Under the pieces are notes generated by a model, which saw only the letters and a program-made list of their open reading frames with translations, ran no database searches and was not told the DNA's origin. From positions 35,300-99,299 of the forward strand of contig JAHDGK010000009.1 in assembly GCA_020627685.1 (NCBI GenBank): a stretch of 64,000 nt of DNA, read 5' to 3'. Positions 1 through 10,012 of the stretch are shown in pieces; positions within the stretch are counted from its first letter, which is position 1; every line of letters starts with the position of its first letter. Source of the stretch: Granulosicoccus sp. (GTDB taxonomy: Bacteria > Pseudomonadota > Gammaproteobacteria > Granulosicoccales > Granulosicoccaceae). The position numbers and the translations under genes are program-made.

Positions 1-46
1 GGTTGGTCACCAGGGATATAAATCGTGGTCTCGTTGTGGCGGCGCT

Positions 47-430
47 ATGGGTAAGGGCGCGCGTTGGAACGGTGTAAACATCGCGGCAATGGTTGTTGGT
101 TTCGTCTTTTTCTGGCCGGTTGGCTTAGTAGTCTTGTTCTGGATCATGTCCGGCCGTCAGGTGCAGGAGCTACCGGGTGCAATCAAAGAGCAGTGGGCTC
201 GTATGTTTGGCAAAGGTGACGCTGTTGAGGCTGTCGATAATGTTGTCTTCAACGAATACCAACAGACTCAGTACGACAGAATCCGCGAAATAAAGGAAGA
301 AATAAAAAGTCGTGCTAACCGCTTTAGCGAGTTCAGAATGGACGCGAAGCGACGCGCTGACCAGGAAGAGTTCAATCGTTTTATGGCTGGCGGCCCGTAC
401 TCTGATACGTCTGGCAATACTAGGGCGTAG
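47..430 (+). CDS. DUF2852 family membrane protein, 5' end possibly outside the window
   Basis: This small protein of unknown function has one hydrophobic segment near its N terminus (about residues 12-34, AAMVVGFVFFWPVGLVVLFW), followed by a charged, probably helical tail ending in an EEFNRFMAG motif. That combination is the DUF2852 pattern, recognised from memory of the family; these proteins sit in the inner membrane and no biochemical role is known to me. The ATG used here has no convincing ribosome binding site, and the reading frame stays open back to base 2 of the window, so the true start may lie further upstream and the N terminus may be incomplete. It converges on proS, with a strong hairpin between them. 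Confidence 0.7.
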   Translation: MGKGARWNGVNIAAMVVGFVFFWPVGLVVLFWIMSGRQVQELPGAIKEQWARMFGKGDAVEAVDNVVFNEYQQTQYDRIREIKEEIKSRANRFSEFRMDAKRRADQEEFNRFMAGGPYSDTSGNTRA

Positions 431-467
431 TTAGGGTCATGAACTCCCCAAATAGCGAAAACAGAGC

Positions 468-489
468 CGGTGCCGCTTTCGCGGCACCG
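468..489 (-). terminator. Rho-independent terminator hairpin after proS
   Basis: A perfect 9-bp inverted repeat (CGGTGCCGC / GCGGCACCG) encloses a 4-base loop. Read on the minus strand it lies 20 bases after the proS stop and is followed by a T-rich stretch (GCTCTGTTTTCG), so it most likely ends proS transcription. On the plus strand no T-run follows, but the stem could still stall transcripts from the DUF2852 gene. Confidence 0.6.
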
Positions 490-509
490 TCAATGAAATC
501 TGTAATCGC

Positions 510-2201
510 CTACTTTAGTTTTGCGAGAACATCTGATCGCTTAATGACTACCGATTCAGTGTCTCGTCTGCCGCGGTATTCGATTTCGTCGTTGGCCAGT
601 AGCTTGTCACTGACGACGAATCGGTGCGGAATGCCAATAAGCTCCATGTCCGCGAACATGGCACCGGGACGCAACGGTCTGTCGTCAAATAGCACGTCGA
701 CACCGGCGTCTCTCAGTTCGGTGTAAAGTGCTTCTGCAGCAGCTTGAACCGCTTCTGATTTCACCATGTTGACCGGGCATATCACGGCCTCAAACGGTGC
801 AATAGCCTCTGGCCAGATGATGCCTTGAGCATCGTTGTTCTGCTCGATTGCCGCTGCCGCCACTCGTGTAATACCGATACCGTAGCAACCCATCTGCATG
901 ATTTGCGGTTTACCGTTTTCATCTAGAACGGTTGCTCCCATCGATTCACTGTAGGCACTGCCCAGTTGGAATATGTGGCCAACCTCAATACCGCGGACGA
1001 TTTTCAAGGTACCTGTTCCCATGGGATTCGGATCGCCTTCAACCACATTTCGCAAGTCACGAACGAGCGGCTCGGGTAGGTCACGACCCCAGTTCACGCC
1101 GGAAAGATGTTTGCCGTTTTCGTTAGCACCGCAGACGAAATTTGTCATGGTCGCGGCATCTGCATCTGCAATAACTGGAATGCTTAAACCTACGGGACCG
1201 ATGGAGCCGGCATCGCAGTTGGCCGCGGATTTGATGTCGGCGGCATCAGCCATGGCCAGAGGTGTGGCAACTTCTTCTAAGTGCTCAGCTTTAATTTCAT
1301 TAAGCTGATGATCGCCTCGCAGCACTAAAGCAACGACAGGAGACTCGCTGCCTTTTACGAGTAGTGTCTTCATGCATTGCGATTCGGCTACGCCGATTTT
1401 GCTGCTCAGTTCGGCAATAGTATGAACACCCGGTGTATCAATGCTTGCCATGCTCTCGGATGCCTCGCCACGTGTGGTCTGGCTGACAACGGCAGCCTTT
1501 TCGATATTCGCAGCATAGTCACCCTCAGTGGCATACACCACGGCGTCCTCACCGCTATCGGCTAGTACGTGGAATTCGCGTGACTGCGCACCGCCAATGC
1601 TTCCGCTGTCCGCTTCTACGGCGCGGTAGTCCAAGCCCATGCGATCAAATACTTTGCAATACGCAATGTGCATTTGATCGAAGCAGGCTTGCAGTGACTC
1701 TTCACCGAGGCTGAACGAGTAGGCGTCTTTCATAATGAACTCTCGAGAGCGCATGACACCAAAGCGCGGCCGTACTTCATCGCGGACCTTCATCTGTATT
1801 TGGTAAAAGTTCAGAGGCAACTGCCTGTAACTTTTAATATCACGTCGGGCGATGTCGGTGATGACCTCTTCATGTGTGGGTCCGAGGCAGTAGTCGCGGT
1901 CGTGACGATCCTTGATGCGTAGAAGCTCAGGTCCGAATTTTTCCCAGCGTCCGGATTCCTGCCACAGTTCAGCCGGTTGGATGGATGGCATGAGAAGCTC
2001 AACAGCTCCGGATGCGTTCATCTCTTCGCGCACGATGGCTTCTATTTTTCGTACCACTCGCAAGCCTAATGGCATGAGCGTGTAGAGACCTGAGCCTAAA
2101 CGCCGTATAAACCCTGCCCGAAGCATAAGTTGATGACTGATAATTTCAGCATCGTTAGGGGTTTCTTTAGTGGTTTTTATATGAAACTGAGTGGCTCGCA
2201 T
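510..2201 (-). CDS. proS: Prolyl-tRNA synthetase, bacterial type with editing domain
   Basis: Charges tRNA-Pro with proline in the cytoplasm. The class II catalytic core is visible: GPTHEE at residues 107-112, the motif 2 region around RDEVRPRFG at 140-148, and motif 3 GCYGIGITR at 438-446. Between motifs 2 and 3, roughly residues 225-400, lies the YbaK-like insertion that in bacterial-type ProS hydrolyses misacylated Ala-tRNA-Pro. The C-terminal ~100 residues form the anticodon-binding domain. The length of 563 residues is close to the E. coli enzyme. It is a single gene, divergent from the LysR regulator across 188 bases, with no sign that the regulator controls it. Confidence 0.97.
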   Translation of the reverse strand: MRATQFHIKTTKETPNDAEIISHQLMLRAGFIRRLGSGLYTLMPLGLRVVRKIEAIVREEMNASGAVELLMPSIQPAELWQESGRWEKFGPELLRIKDRHDRDYCLGPTHEEVITDIARRDIKSYRQLPLNFYQIQMKVRDEVRPRFGVMRSREFIMKDAYSFSLGEESLQACFDQMHIAYCKVFDRMGLDYRAVEADSGSIGGAQSREFHVLADSGEDAVVYATEGDYAANIEKAAVVSQTTRGEASESMASIDTPGVHTIAELSSKIGVAESQCMKTLLVKGSESPVVALVLRGDHQLNEIKAEHLEEVATPLAMADAADIKSAANCDAGSIGPVGLSIPVIADADAATMTNFVCGANENGKHLSGVNWGRDLPEPLVRDLRNVVEGDPNPMGTGTLKIVRGIEVGHIFQLGSAYSESMGATVLDENGKPQIMQMGCYGIGITRVAAAAIEQNNDAQGIIWPEAIAPFEAVICPVNMVKSEAVQAAAEALYTELRDAGVDVLFDDRPLRPGAMFADMELIGIPHRFVVSDKLLANDEIEYRGRRDTESVVIKRSDVLAKLK

Positions 2202-2389
2202 GCCTGTAAATCCGGTGGTCGTGAGTCGGAGTATAGCGAGCCGCAGCTGGTGTAGGTAAGACGTTTAAGGCTCGAAGTTACGCATCTGTCGATTCGTGCA
2301 GCTTTGACACATAAATTCAAACCCGTAACCGGGCGTTGCTGGTTATCATAGCCTGATGCATCACAACGCTTCTATTCCAGCAAACGGCT

Positions 2390-3292
2390 ATGTCTGACCG
2401 GCGCCTCAAGGTGTTCCACACTGTGGCCGGCGTGCTGAGTTTTACACGAGCTGCCGAGTTGTTGCACATGACTCAGCCAGCCGTGACCCATCAAATTCGG
2501 CAGCTGGAAGAAGAATTCAACGCCCGGTTGTTTGATCGCACGAATAATCGCATCAGCCTGACCGTTGCAGGCGAGCAGGTTCTGGATTACGCCAGCCGCA
2601 TTTTGGGTCTCTACGATGAAATGCAGGAATGCGTCAAAACACTCACCGGAGACAGGACCGGATTGGTCACGATCGGTGCAAGCACCACTATTGCCGAATA
2701 TATGCTGCCGGGTTTACTCGGTGACTTTAGGGAGCGATTTCCCGATGTGCAAATTCGCCTGCGAGTGGCCAATACGGACTCCGTCGTTGCCATGGTTGCC
2801 GATAATTCCGTCGATCTCGGTGTGGTTGAAGGAGAGGTGGATAATCAGCTCCTTAAGGTTGAGCGCTGTCAGCAGGATGAATTGCAGGTGATCGTGCCGC
2901 CAAATCACCCTCTAAGCACTCAAGCCACCGTCAAGCCGTTTGATTTAACGAACCACCCGTTTATTTATCGTGAGGATGGCTCCGGAACCCGAAGTGTCAT
3001 CGAACGCTACTTTGCCGAAAACCAAGTAGATGAGAGTGCGCTCAACTGCCCGTTTGAACTGGGCAGTACAGAGGCTATCAAGGGTGCTGTGCAGGCGGGA
3101 GTCGGGGTCACAATCGTGTCGAGGGCAACTCTGAGCAAGGAGCTCGCACTGGGTCATTTAGTGGCCGTGCCGCTAGAGCCGCCGCTGCTACGTTCATTCT
3201 ATTTCGTGCGTCAGCGGCAAAAATTCCGGACGCATCTCATGGATGAACTGTTTCAGTTTGCGAGGATCTACTTCGAACAATCCGGTAGTTGA
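2390..3292 (+). CDS. LysR-family transcriptional regulator, CysL/CbbR-like
   Basis: A 300-residue LysR regulator. The N-terminal winged helix-turn-helix spans about residues 1-60, with the typical FTRAAELLHMTQPAVTHQI recognition region; a linker helix follows, then a periplasmic-binding-protein-like effector domain from about residue 90. The start of the effector domain (TIGASTTIAEYMLPGLL) resembles the CysL/YwfK/CbbR branch, which often regulates sulfur or carbon metabolism. The effector and targets cannot be read from sequence. It is divergent from proS, a housekeeping gene, so the usual divergent-target rule does not help here, and the downstream permease begins 218 bases later. The class is certain; the physiological role is unknown. 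Confidence 0.9.
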   Translation: MSDRRLKVFHTVAGVLSFTRAAELLHMTQPAVTHQIRQLEEEFNARLFDRTNNRISLTVAGEQVLDYASRILGLYDEMQECVKTLTGDRTGLVTIGASTTIAEYMLPGLLGDFRERFPDVQIRLRVANTDSVVAMVADNSVDLGVVEGEVDNQLLKVERCQQDELQVIVPPNHPLSTQATVKPFDLTNHPFIYREDGSGTRSVIERYFAENQVDESALNCPFELGSTEAIKGAVQAGVGVTIVSRATLSKELALGHLVAVPLEPPLLRSFYFVRQRQKFRTHLMDELFQFARIYFEQSGS

Positions 3293-3510
3293 GGAAACTC
3301 CAGTGCAGATCTGACCTGAGCTGCCAAAAGGTTATTTGTGGTGGGATTTATTTTTGATTCTCGTGCACTGATCTTGCAACGAAACTTGAAGTACCTAAAC
3401 GTAATCATAAAGTAGGGCATTGGACGTATCACAGTGTCATACTAGGGCGCGGAGGGGCCTGAAAGTGCCTTCATTTATTATTCAATCGCTATTTTGGAGT
3501 CGTCAGGACG

Positions 3511-4581
3511 ATGTATGACATCATCCGAGACTGGTATACCCGAAATTTTTCGGATCCTCAGGCGGTCATTCTTGCTTTCCTGCTGCTGGTAGTTTTTGGA
3601 CTAGTCTGGCTGGTGGGCGACATAATGGCGCCCGTACTCGTCTCTCTTGTATTGGCCTACCTGCTGGAAGGTGTCGTCGCCGCTATGGAGCGCTGGCGAG
3701 TACCTCGCACAATCGCCTCCGTTATTGTGTTGCTGATGATTCTGGCCATCTCGGCCATCGTGTTGTTCGGGCTTGTTCCTGTTCTGTCTAATCAGCTAAC
3801 CGATGTCATGCGCGAGTTACCCGGCATGATCCAGAATATTCAAGAACAGTTGCTGCGCTTGCCGGAAAAGTACCCTGATATTTTTACGGTCGCTCAGGTT
3901 AACGATCTGATCAGCAACCTTCGAAACGAATTAACCTCGTTTACGCAAAGTGTCTTGTCGTTCTCTTTGGCACGTCTGGGCACGCTGGTCATGATTGCTG
4001 TTTATGTTGTGCTCGTGCCTATCATGGTGTTCTTTGCACTAAAGGACAAAGACAAACTGCTTTCCTACGCCAAGACATTCATTCCAAATCGCAGTGAACT
4101 CACCTTCAAAGTATGGCGTGAGGTCGATGGAAAAATCGCCAATTACATTCGCGGTAAATTTGTGGAAGTCCTTATCGTCTGGGTCGTGACCTACATACTG
4201 TTCGCCATCATGGGCCTGAACTATTCCTTATTGCTCAGTTTCCTGGTGGGGCTATCGGTCATTATTCCCTACGTTGGTGCAGTAGTCGTGACAGTACCGA
4301 TAGCGCTGATTGGCTTTTTCCAGTGGGGCTTTGTCCCGAAGTTGGGCTATCTGTTGATTGCCTATCAAATTATTCAAATTCTTGACGGCAACGTACTCGT
4401 GCCGTTGTTGTTCTCTGAGGTGGTCAATCTCCACCCTCTGGCAATCATTGCAGCTGTGCTCTTTTTTGGCGGCCTGTTTGGCCTTTGGGGCGTGTTTTTC
4501 GCAATTCCCCTAGCAACGCTTGTGCAGGCTGTGCTCAATGCGTGGCCGCGGGCGCGCGAGAATATTCCTCACAACGCCTGA
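3511..4581 (+). CDS. AI-2E family transporter (PerM/TqsA-like permease)
   Basis: A 356-residue integral membrane protein of the AI-2E transporter family (formerly UPF0118). It has hydrophobic segments near residues 15-45, 65-95, 150-175 and several from about 210 to 340. The soluble, helical part around 95-150 (LPGMIQNIQEQLLRLPEKYP) between early and late membrane segments is characteristic, as is the C-terminal GGLFGLWGVFFAIPLATL stretch. Family members export autoinducer-2 or act as ion/proton antiporters, so the substrate here is open. Its 3' end overlaps the convergent bcp gene by 13 bases. The upstream 218 bases contain no gene. Confidence 0.88.
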   Translation: MYDIIRDWYTRNFSDPQAVILAFLLLVVFGLVWLVGDIMAPVLVSLVLAYLLEGVVAAMERWRVPRTIASVIVLLMILAISAIVLFGLVPVLSNQLTDVMRELPGMIQNIQEQLLRLPEKYPDIFTVAQVNDLISNLRNELTSFTQSVLSFSLARLGTLVMIAVYVVLVPIMVFFALKDKDKLLSYAKTFIPNRSELTFKVWREVDGKIANYIRGKFVEVLIVWVVTYILFAIMGLNYSLLLSFLVGLSVIIPYVGAVVVTVPIALIGFFQWGFVPKLGYLLIAYQIIQILDGNVLVPLLFSEVVNLHPLAIIAAVLFFGGLFGLWGVFFAIPLATLVQAVLNAWPRARENIPHNA

Positions 4582-5060
4582 GCAGACTCCAAAACCTCGG
4601 CAACGTGGCCGGGGACTTTCACTTTCAGCCATGACTTTCGCAGGATGCCCTTGGCATCAATGAGGAACGTGCTGCGCTCGATACCCATAAATTCTTTGCC
4701 GTACATTTTCTTTAGTTTGATGACATCGTAGGCTTCGCAAACATCGCCAGATTCGTCCGATAGCAGATCAAACGGCATAGCGTGTTTGGCTTTAAATTTC
4801 TCGTGACTTTTGATGGAGTCCTGTGAGATGCCGAGAATCACGGTAGATGCTTTTTCGAATTCAGCAGACAAATCGCGGAAATCCTGACTCTCAGTTGTAC
4901 AACCGGGTGTATCGTCCCGTGGGTAGAAATATAAAACGACATTCTGGCCGGCCAGACTTGCCAATGAAATTTGTTGATCGCCTGTGGCAGGCAGGTCGAA
5001 AGCGGGGGCTGATTGGTCAATTTCTGGGCTGCTCATGTGCTTAAGTGTCTCTTTTGTCAT
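4569..5060 (-). CDS. bcp: Thioredoxin-dependent peroxiredoxin, BCP/PrxQ type
   Basis: Reduces hydrogen peroxide and organic hydroperoxides in the cytoplasm. The peroxidatic cysteine sits in YPRDDTPGCTTES (residue 54 from the start chosen here). The resolving cysteine that E. coli BCP has five residues later is replaced by Gln, and no cysteine is seen in the following helix (KFKAKH). The only other cysteine is in GDVCEAYDV, equivalent in position to the non-essential third cysteine of E. coli BCP. It may therefore use a 1-Cys mechanism with an external thiol. The frame is open from an ATG at 5081, but the ATG at 5060 has a GGAA a few bases upstream; a third start at 5036 is possible. Confidence 0.9.
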   Translation of the reverse strand: MTKETLKHMSSPEIDQSAPAFDLPATGDQQISLASLAGQNVVLYFYPRDDTPGCTTESQDFRDLSAEFEKASTVILGISQDSIKSHEKFKAKHAMPFDLLSDESGDVCEAYDVIKLKKMYGKEFMGIERSTFLIDAKGILRKSWLKVKVPGHVAEVLESAQAL

Positions 5061-5221
5061 AGCGTTCCGAACAATGAACACGCAGTATAACCATCAAAGC
5101 AAAGTAGCCTTGGCAGTTTTCTAGATCTTGCCTAGGCTTAGGCTGCCCATCAGTGACTGATTCTGGTTGAGAAAGCCCTCTGCCATCAGTACCATGGCGG
5201 GGATAACTTCAGGAGTAATAC

Positions 5222-6097
5222 ATGTTTCAGGGCAGCATGGTGGCATTGGTCACCCCTATGCTTGACGATGGCTCGGTAGACGATGCAGCTTTAGCGGCGT
5301 TGGTCGAGTTTCATATCGAGGCCGGTACCGACGCTATTGTGGCTGTCGGGACAACGGGCGAGTCGGCAACATTAACGGTGCCGGAGCACGCGCAGGTGAT
5401 TAAACGCATCATCGATCTTGTCGACAAGCGCGTTCCTGTCATAGCGGGCACGGGTGCCAATGCAACGGCCGAAGCCATTGCGCTTACGGCGCATGCAAAA
5501 GAAGATGGTGCGGATGCCTGTTTGCTAGTGACACCGTATTACAACAAGCCAACACAGGAAGGTTTGTTTCAGCATTTTAAGAGCATTGCAGATGCCGTCG
5601 ATATCCCGCAAATTCTGTATAACGTGCCGGGTCGTACCGCGTTGGATATGTCACCGGAGACGACAGCTCGATTATCGCGAGTCGACAACATTATCGGTAT
5701 TAAGGAAGCTTACGGCACTGTTGAGCGTATAAAAGAGCTGGTTGCCTCCTGTGTCGACGACTTCATGATTGTTACGGGTGACGATGCCACTGCCATGGAA
5801 AGTATGTTGGCAGGTGCTAAAGGTGATATCTCTGTTACTGCCAATGTTGTCCCTAGAGAGATGCATCTGATGTGTAAGGCCGCCATTGCAGGCGATCGCG
5901 AAACGGCTGAAGCTATCGAAGCCCGCATCAGTGATTTGCATACAGAATTATTCCATGAATCCAACCCTATCCCGGTTAAGTGGGCGCTGCATGCCATGGG
6001 GCGTATCGGCTCTGGCATTCGTCTACCTTTAACGGTACTGGATTCTAAATACCATGCGTCCGTTTCAGCCGCTCTTCGAAAAGCAGGTGCTTTGTAA
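5222..6097 (+). CDS. dapA: 4-hydroxy-tetrahydrodipicolinate synthase
   Basis: First committed enzyme of the lysine/diaminopimelate branch, condensing pyruvate with aspartate semialdehyde. The (beta/alpha)8 aldolase fold is supported by GTTGESATL near residues 43-51, the YNVPGRTA motif carrying the catalytic tyrosine, and the Schiff-base lysine K161 in GIKEA. A clear AGGAG lies upstream of the ATG. A weak promoter candidate (TTGGCA at 5110, 17-base spacer, TAGGCT at 5133) precedes it; no lysine riboswitch fold was seen in the 140-base leader. Its stop codon overlaps the bamC start by one base, so the two are translationally coupled, as is common in Gammaproteobacteria. Confidence 0.97.
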   Translation: MFQGSMVALVTPMLDDGSVDDAALAALVEFHIEAGTDAIVAVGTTGESATLTVPEHAQVIKRIIDLVDKRVPVIAGTGANATAEAIALTAHAKEDGADACLLVTPYYNKPTQEGLFQHFKSIADAVDIPQILYNVPGRTALDMSPETTARLSRVDNIIGIKEAYGTVERIKELVASCVDDFMIVTGDDATAMESMLAGAKGDISVTANVVPREMHLMCKAAIAGDRETAEAIEARISDLHTELFHESNPIPVKWALHAMGRIGSGIRLPLTVLDSKYHASVSAALRKAGAL

Positions 6098-7074
6098 TGA
6101 TAAAAATTTCCCAGCGACTTCTGGTACTACTCAGTGTGATGTGCCTTGCTAGCTGCGGAAGTTTGCGCTCGGCATCTAATCCGGACGTCACGTATTCCGG
6201 AAATTCATCTGACGCAGTTGCGCTGCAAGTGCCACCCGATCTGACCGATGTTAGTCGTGCAGAACAATACGTGGTGCCAGGGATTCAGGGAGCACCGGTC
6301 ACGCGGGGCACCTTGCTTCCACAGTTCTCCTCTATGCGCTTTGTGCGTCAGGGAGAGCAAAGCTGGTTGGCCATCGATGCTGCTCCCGCCGACATTTGGC
6401 AAAGGGTATTGTCCTTTGCTCGCAAAGAGAAATACCTGATAGAAAAAACTCAACCGATCGCCGGTGCGATTGTGACGCAGTGGCGTCCAGCCAGCGCAGT
6501 GGCAAAAGGTAGTTTGTTGAAAAATTTGATAGGCAGTGACGAAGCCTATACCCGTATTGCGTTTCGAATCGAACGCAATGGTGACGGTGCGCGATTATTT
6601 GCCCGCTCACAAAAGACTGCAGATAAAGCCTTGACGGAGGCAGATACCGCCTGGCCTGCGCGTTCACACGATCCTGAGAGCACTAGCGCAATGCTGATGC
6701 GGTTACTGACGTTCTTAGGTGTAGAAGAACAGAAAGCAAAAGGGATTTTAACCACGCAGGCAGCTAATGCTGTGTTGGACAATGCGACGTTACAAACTAA
6801 CGGATCGGGCTCGGAGCTTATTCTTTACCGCGGCTATCAGCCTGCGTTTCGAGCGGTGATTGCGGCCTTGGACAATCTTAATTATCCCGTCAGCAGCAAA
6901 GATGACGGAGTGGGGCGAATAGAATTTACAGTGGCTGATTCGCCGTTGGTGATAGAGCTGTCACCGGTGCATTCCAGTGAAGTCAGACTCGCTGTACTCG
7001 ATAGCGACGGACAAAAGCTGAATGCGCAAAAAGAACAGTCGTTGCTGAATTCATTGTTAGGTCGTTTAAGCTGA
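6097..7074 (+). CDS. bamC: Outer membrane assembly lipoprotein BamC
   Basis: Lipoprotein of the BAM complex, which inserts beta-barrel proteins into the outer membrane. The N terminus has a lipoprotein signal peptide with lipobox LASC, cysteine 20. An unstructured linker and two helix-grip domains follow (about 90-200 and 225-320); 325 residues fits the family. Sequence conservation in BamC is low, so the call relies on the lipobox, the overall layout, and above all the gene order dapA-bamC, which is diagnostic in Gammaproteobacteria. It starts on the last base of dapA and is followed after 10 bases by a metallo-hydrolase, forming a three-gene operon. Confidence 0.88.
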   Translation: MIKISQRLLVLLSVMCLASCGSLRSASNPDVTYSGNSSDAVALQVPPDLTDVSRAEQYVVPGIQGAPVTRGTLLPQFSSMRFVRQGEQSWLAIDAAPADIWQRVLSFARKEKYLIEKTQPIAGAIVTQWRPASAVAKGSLLKNLIGSDEAYTRIAFRIERNGDGARLFARSQKTADKALTEADTAWPARSHDPESTSAMLMRLLTFLGVEEQKAKGILTTQAANAVLDNATLQTNGSGSELILYRGYQPAFRAVIAALDNLNYPVSSKDDGVGRIEFTVADSPLVIELSPVHSSEVRLAVLDSDGQKLNAQKEQSLLNSLLGRLS

Positions 7075-7084
7075 GCTAAGCAGG

Positions 7085-7918
7085 ATGATTCGTGTCGCTG
7101 CTTTAGGCAGTGGAAGTTCTGGCAACTCATTGCTGGTGCAAGCCGATGGCACAACGCTATTGGTCGATTGTGGTTTCACTATGAAAGAGACCATCGCCAG
7201 AATGTTTCAGCTGGGGGTGTCTCCTACCGATCTTGATGCGGTTCTTATCTCGCATGAGCACGGTGATCATGTAAAGGGTGTGGGTCCCCTGTCGCGTAAA
7301 TTCGGCACCGACGTCTGGTGCACATACGGCACCTATCATCGTGCACGTGATAACCGTTTTTCTTCTGTGCGATTGTTTCATGCGCATGAGCCCTTTGTAA
7401 TCGGCAAAATTACAGTCGACCCTTTTCCTATGCCGCATGATGCAGCTGAGCCGTGTCAGTTCGTATTCAGTGTTGGTAATACTCGGTTCGCAAACGTCAC
7501 CGATCTTGGGGCTTGTACACCGCATGTTCGCGAAAAATTAGAGGGTGTGCACGGACTAGTGGTTGAATGTAATTATGACAACGACATGCTACGTAACGGT
7601 CCTTATCCGCCTAGTTTGCAAGCTCGTATACGTTCTGACTACGGGCATCTTGGAAATGATCAAGCCGGAGAACTTCTCAAAGACTTGGACCACACTGGCC
7701 TACAACGAATTTTGTTAGGGCATTTATCTGAACAGAACAATTCAGATGCGCAGGCTCTGGCGACCATCGAAGCACATGTCTCTGATCGACACGATCGCAT
7801 CAAGGTACTGGCTCAGCACTGCTGCAGCGAATGGTTTGAAGTTAGCGCTGCCAATGTTGTTGCGAAACAACCGCAACGTCTGCCGGACAAAGAAGAGGCG
7901 CTAGCCGCCGAAGTCTAG
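7085..7918 (+). CDS. MBL-fold metallo-hydrolase, YycJ/WalJ-like
   Basis: A 277-residue metallo-beta-lactamase-fold hydrolase. The N-terminal LGSGSSGNS motif (7-15) and the metal-binding HEHGDH at 57-62 place it in the YycJ/WalJ group of putative exonucleases or phosphodiesterases. Further ligands are likely in NVTDLG near residue 140 and in LLGHLSEQNN near 220. The C-terminal ~30 residues are low-complexity. It lies 10 bases after bamC in the dapA-bamC operon, an arrangement found in other Gammaproteobacteria, and converges on dxs with 9 bases between the stops. The substrate is unproven. Confidence 0.88.
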   Translation: MIRVAALGSGSSGNSLLVQADGTTLLVDCGFTMKETIARMFQLGVSPTDLDAVLISHEHGDHVKGVGPLSRKFGTDVWCTYGTYHRARDNRFSSVRLFHAHEPFVIGKITVDPFPMPHDAAEPCQFVFSVGNTRFANVTDLGACTPHVREKLEGVHGLVVECNYDNDMLRNGPYPPSLQARIRSDYGHLGNDQAGELLKDLDHTGLQRILLGHLSEQNNSDAQALATIEAHVSDRHDRIKVLAQHCCSEWFEVSAANVVAKQPQRLPDKEEALAAEV

Positions 7919-7927
7919 CGTTACGCT

Positions 7928-9865
7928 TTATACGGCGGCTTTCGTAGGGTTGGAAAAGTCAGAAATCAATGCGTCTATTTGCGCCCTCAACCCGTCCGGG
8001 TCGAGTTTGCATTCTGCTAATAGCTCTTCACGGCTGCCGTGATCGACAAATTCATCGGGCAGTCCTATCAACTTGACGTTTGAATGGGCTCCGACACTAC
8101 TTAAGTGTTCGAGGATGCCTGCGCCTGCACCACCCGGTATTGCATTTTCTTCAACGGTGATTAGCAGGTCATGCGTTTGAGCCAAGGATTCGATTAATGC
8201 CGTATCCAAGGGTTTAACAAAGCGCATATTCACTACGGTGCAATCTAGGGCCGCGCCCACGTCCTCGGCGGGTTTGACCATGGTGCCAAACGCCAATAAA
8301 GCGATGTTCTTGCCCTCTCTTTTCACTTCGGCCTTACCGACCGGCAGGGCGCTCATTTCCTCGTCGATATCGACGCCTGGGCCCGTGCCGCGCGGATAGC
8401 GAACGGAACTAGGCCCGTCCAATTGCATGCCGGTGTACAGCATTTGCCGGGTTTCGTTTTCATCCGCTGGAGCCATAATGACCATATTCGGTATGCAGCG
8501 CATAAACGAGTAATCAAAGCTACCGGCATGAGTTGGGCCATCGGGACCGACGACCCCAGCGCGGTCAATCGCGAACACGACCGGTAGGTTTTGTATAGCA
8601 ACATCGTGGATAAGCTGGTCGTAGGCTCGCTGAAAAAATGTCGAGTAGATAGCGACAACAGGCTTCATGCCTCCACACGCCAAACCTGCTGCCAGAGTCA
8701 CTGAATGTTGTTCCGCAATACCCACATCGTAGTAACGCTCCGGGAATCGCTGCTCGAACTCCACCATGCCCGAACCCTCGCGCATCGCCGGTGTGATACC
8801 GACAAGGCGTGGGTCTTTTTCTGCCATATCGCACAGCCATTTTCCGAACACTTGGGTGTAGCTCGGGCTGTTGCTCTTCGAACTCTTTAGCGCCTTGCCG
8901 GTGGATGGATCGAACGGTGATACCGCGTGAAGTGCCAGCGGGTCTTGTTCGGCGAACTTATAGCCGTGGCCTTTTTTAGTGACGACATGTAAAAACATAG
9001 GGCCGTTTTGAGCCCGTAAATTTTTTAGAACTGCTACCAGGCCTTCAACGTCGTGTCCGTCAACAGGGCCAAAATAGTTAAAGCCGAGTTCTTCAAAGAG
9101 TGAAGAGGGCACAACCAGTCCTTTGACTTGTTCTTCTGCGCGTTTGGCAATCTCATGCATGGTGGGCATTTTGCTCAGAACCCGCTTACTTCCTTCTCGC
9201 GCACCCGACACAAACTTGCCGGTTAACAGTCGGGCGAGGTATTTATTCATAGCCCCGACATTTGGCGAGATAGACATGTCGTTATCGTTGAGGATAACCA
9301 ACATGTTGGCGCGGACGCCGCCAGCGTGGTTCAGTGCCTCATAGGCTAAACCTGCAGTCAGTGCACCGTCGCCGATAACTGCGACAACTTTCTCAGGCTC
9401 TAGTTGATCTTCCTCTGAAGACGTCAAATTTTCGGCTCTGATGTCCGCTTGATGTTTTGCTGCGAGGGCCATTCCCAGGGCTGCCGAGATTGAGGTGCTG
9501 GAGTGGCCAACACCGAAGGTGTCATATTCGCTTTCCGCGCGATTGGGGAACCCTGCAAGGCCGCCTTGCTTGCGCATCGTGGACATTTGGCCACGACGCT
9601 CTGTGAGGATTTTATGACCGTATGTCTGGTGCCCTACATCCCATACGAGCTTGTCTTGAGGTGTATTGAACGCGTAGTGCAGCGCCACCGTCAGTTCAAT
9701 GGTGCCAAGGCTCGCGCCTAGATGACCACCCGTTTTGGAGACGGACTCGATGACATAGTCTCGTAGCTCTTTGGAGAGCTCCGGCAGCTGGTTTTCGTCT
9801 AGCTTACGCAAATCTGATGGTGCGTAGACTTTATCCAGCAGTGGGTAGTTCGTCGCGATAGTCAT
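7928..9865 (-). CDS. dxs: 1-deoxy-D-xylulose-5-phosphate synthase
   Basis: Makes DXP from pyruvate and glyceraldehyde 3-phosphate using thiamine diphosphate, the entry step of the MEP isoprenoid pathway. The three transketolase-like domains are all present in 645 residues: the N-terminal ThDP domain with [12 protein letters not shown] near residue 75 and GDGALTAG near 165 followed by the [10 protein letters not shown] metal site; the central pyrimidine-binding domain with [15 protein letters not shown]; and the C-terminal domain with [10 protein letters not shown]. It is the last gene of a minus-strand run xseB-ispA-dxs, separated from ispA by 147 bases; this order is widespread in Proteobacteria. 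Confidence 0.97.
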   Translation of the reverse strand: MTIATNYPLLDKVYAPSDLRKLDENQLPELSKELRDYVIESVSKTGGHLGASLGTIELTVALHYAFNTPQDKLVWDVGHQTYGHKILTERRGQMSTMRKQGGLAGFPNRAESEYDTFGVGHSSTSISAALGMALAAKHQADIRAENLTSSEEDQLEPEKVVAVIGDGALTAGLAYEALNHAGGVRANMLVILNDNDMSISPNVGAMNKYLARLLTGKFVSGAREGSKRVLSKMPTMHEIAKRAEEQVKGLVVPSSLFEELGFNYFGPVDGHDVEGLVAVLKNLRAQNGPMFLHVVTKKGHGYKFAEQDPLALHAVSPFDPSTGKALKSSKSNSPSYTQVFGKWLCDMAEKDPRLVGITPAMREGSGMVEFEQRFPERYYDVGIAEQHSVTLAAGLACGGMKPVVAIYSTFFQRAYDQLIHDVAIQNLPVVFAIDRAGVVGPDGPTHAGSFDYSFMRCIPNMVIMAPADENETRQMLYTGMQLDGPSSVRYPRGTGPGVDIDEEMSALPVGKAEVKREGKNIALLAFGTMVKPAEDVGAALDCTVVNMRFVKPLDTALIESLAQTHDLLITVEENAIPGGAGAGILEHLSSVGAHSNVKLIGLPDEFVDHGSREELLAECKLDPDGLRAQIDALISDFSNPTKAAV

Positions 9866-10012
9866 AAATGCACGAAAAAGGTGAACCCTAGGATTATCCC
9901 TGTTGTTCTATGTGCTTTACAAGTTATTGATCGCAATCGGATGTAAAACATGATTGTGAGTAGGGGGAATAATTACCGGAGAGGAATTATTCTGAATACG
10001 GTAGGAATATTC

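Noticed and set aside
439..726. 95-codon plus-strand frame opposite the 3' end of proS
   Set aside because: Serine-rich shadow of the proS frame with no independent support.
7903..7940. Inverted repeat AGCCGCCG...CGGCGGCT at the end of the hydrolase and dxs genes
   Set aside because: It lies mostly in coding sequence, has a 22-base loop and no T-run on either strand; could be chance in Ala-rich codons.
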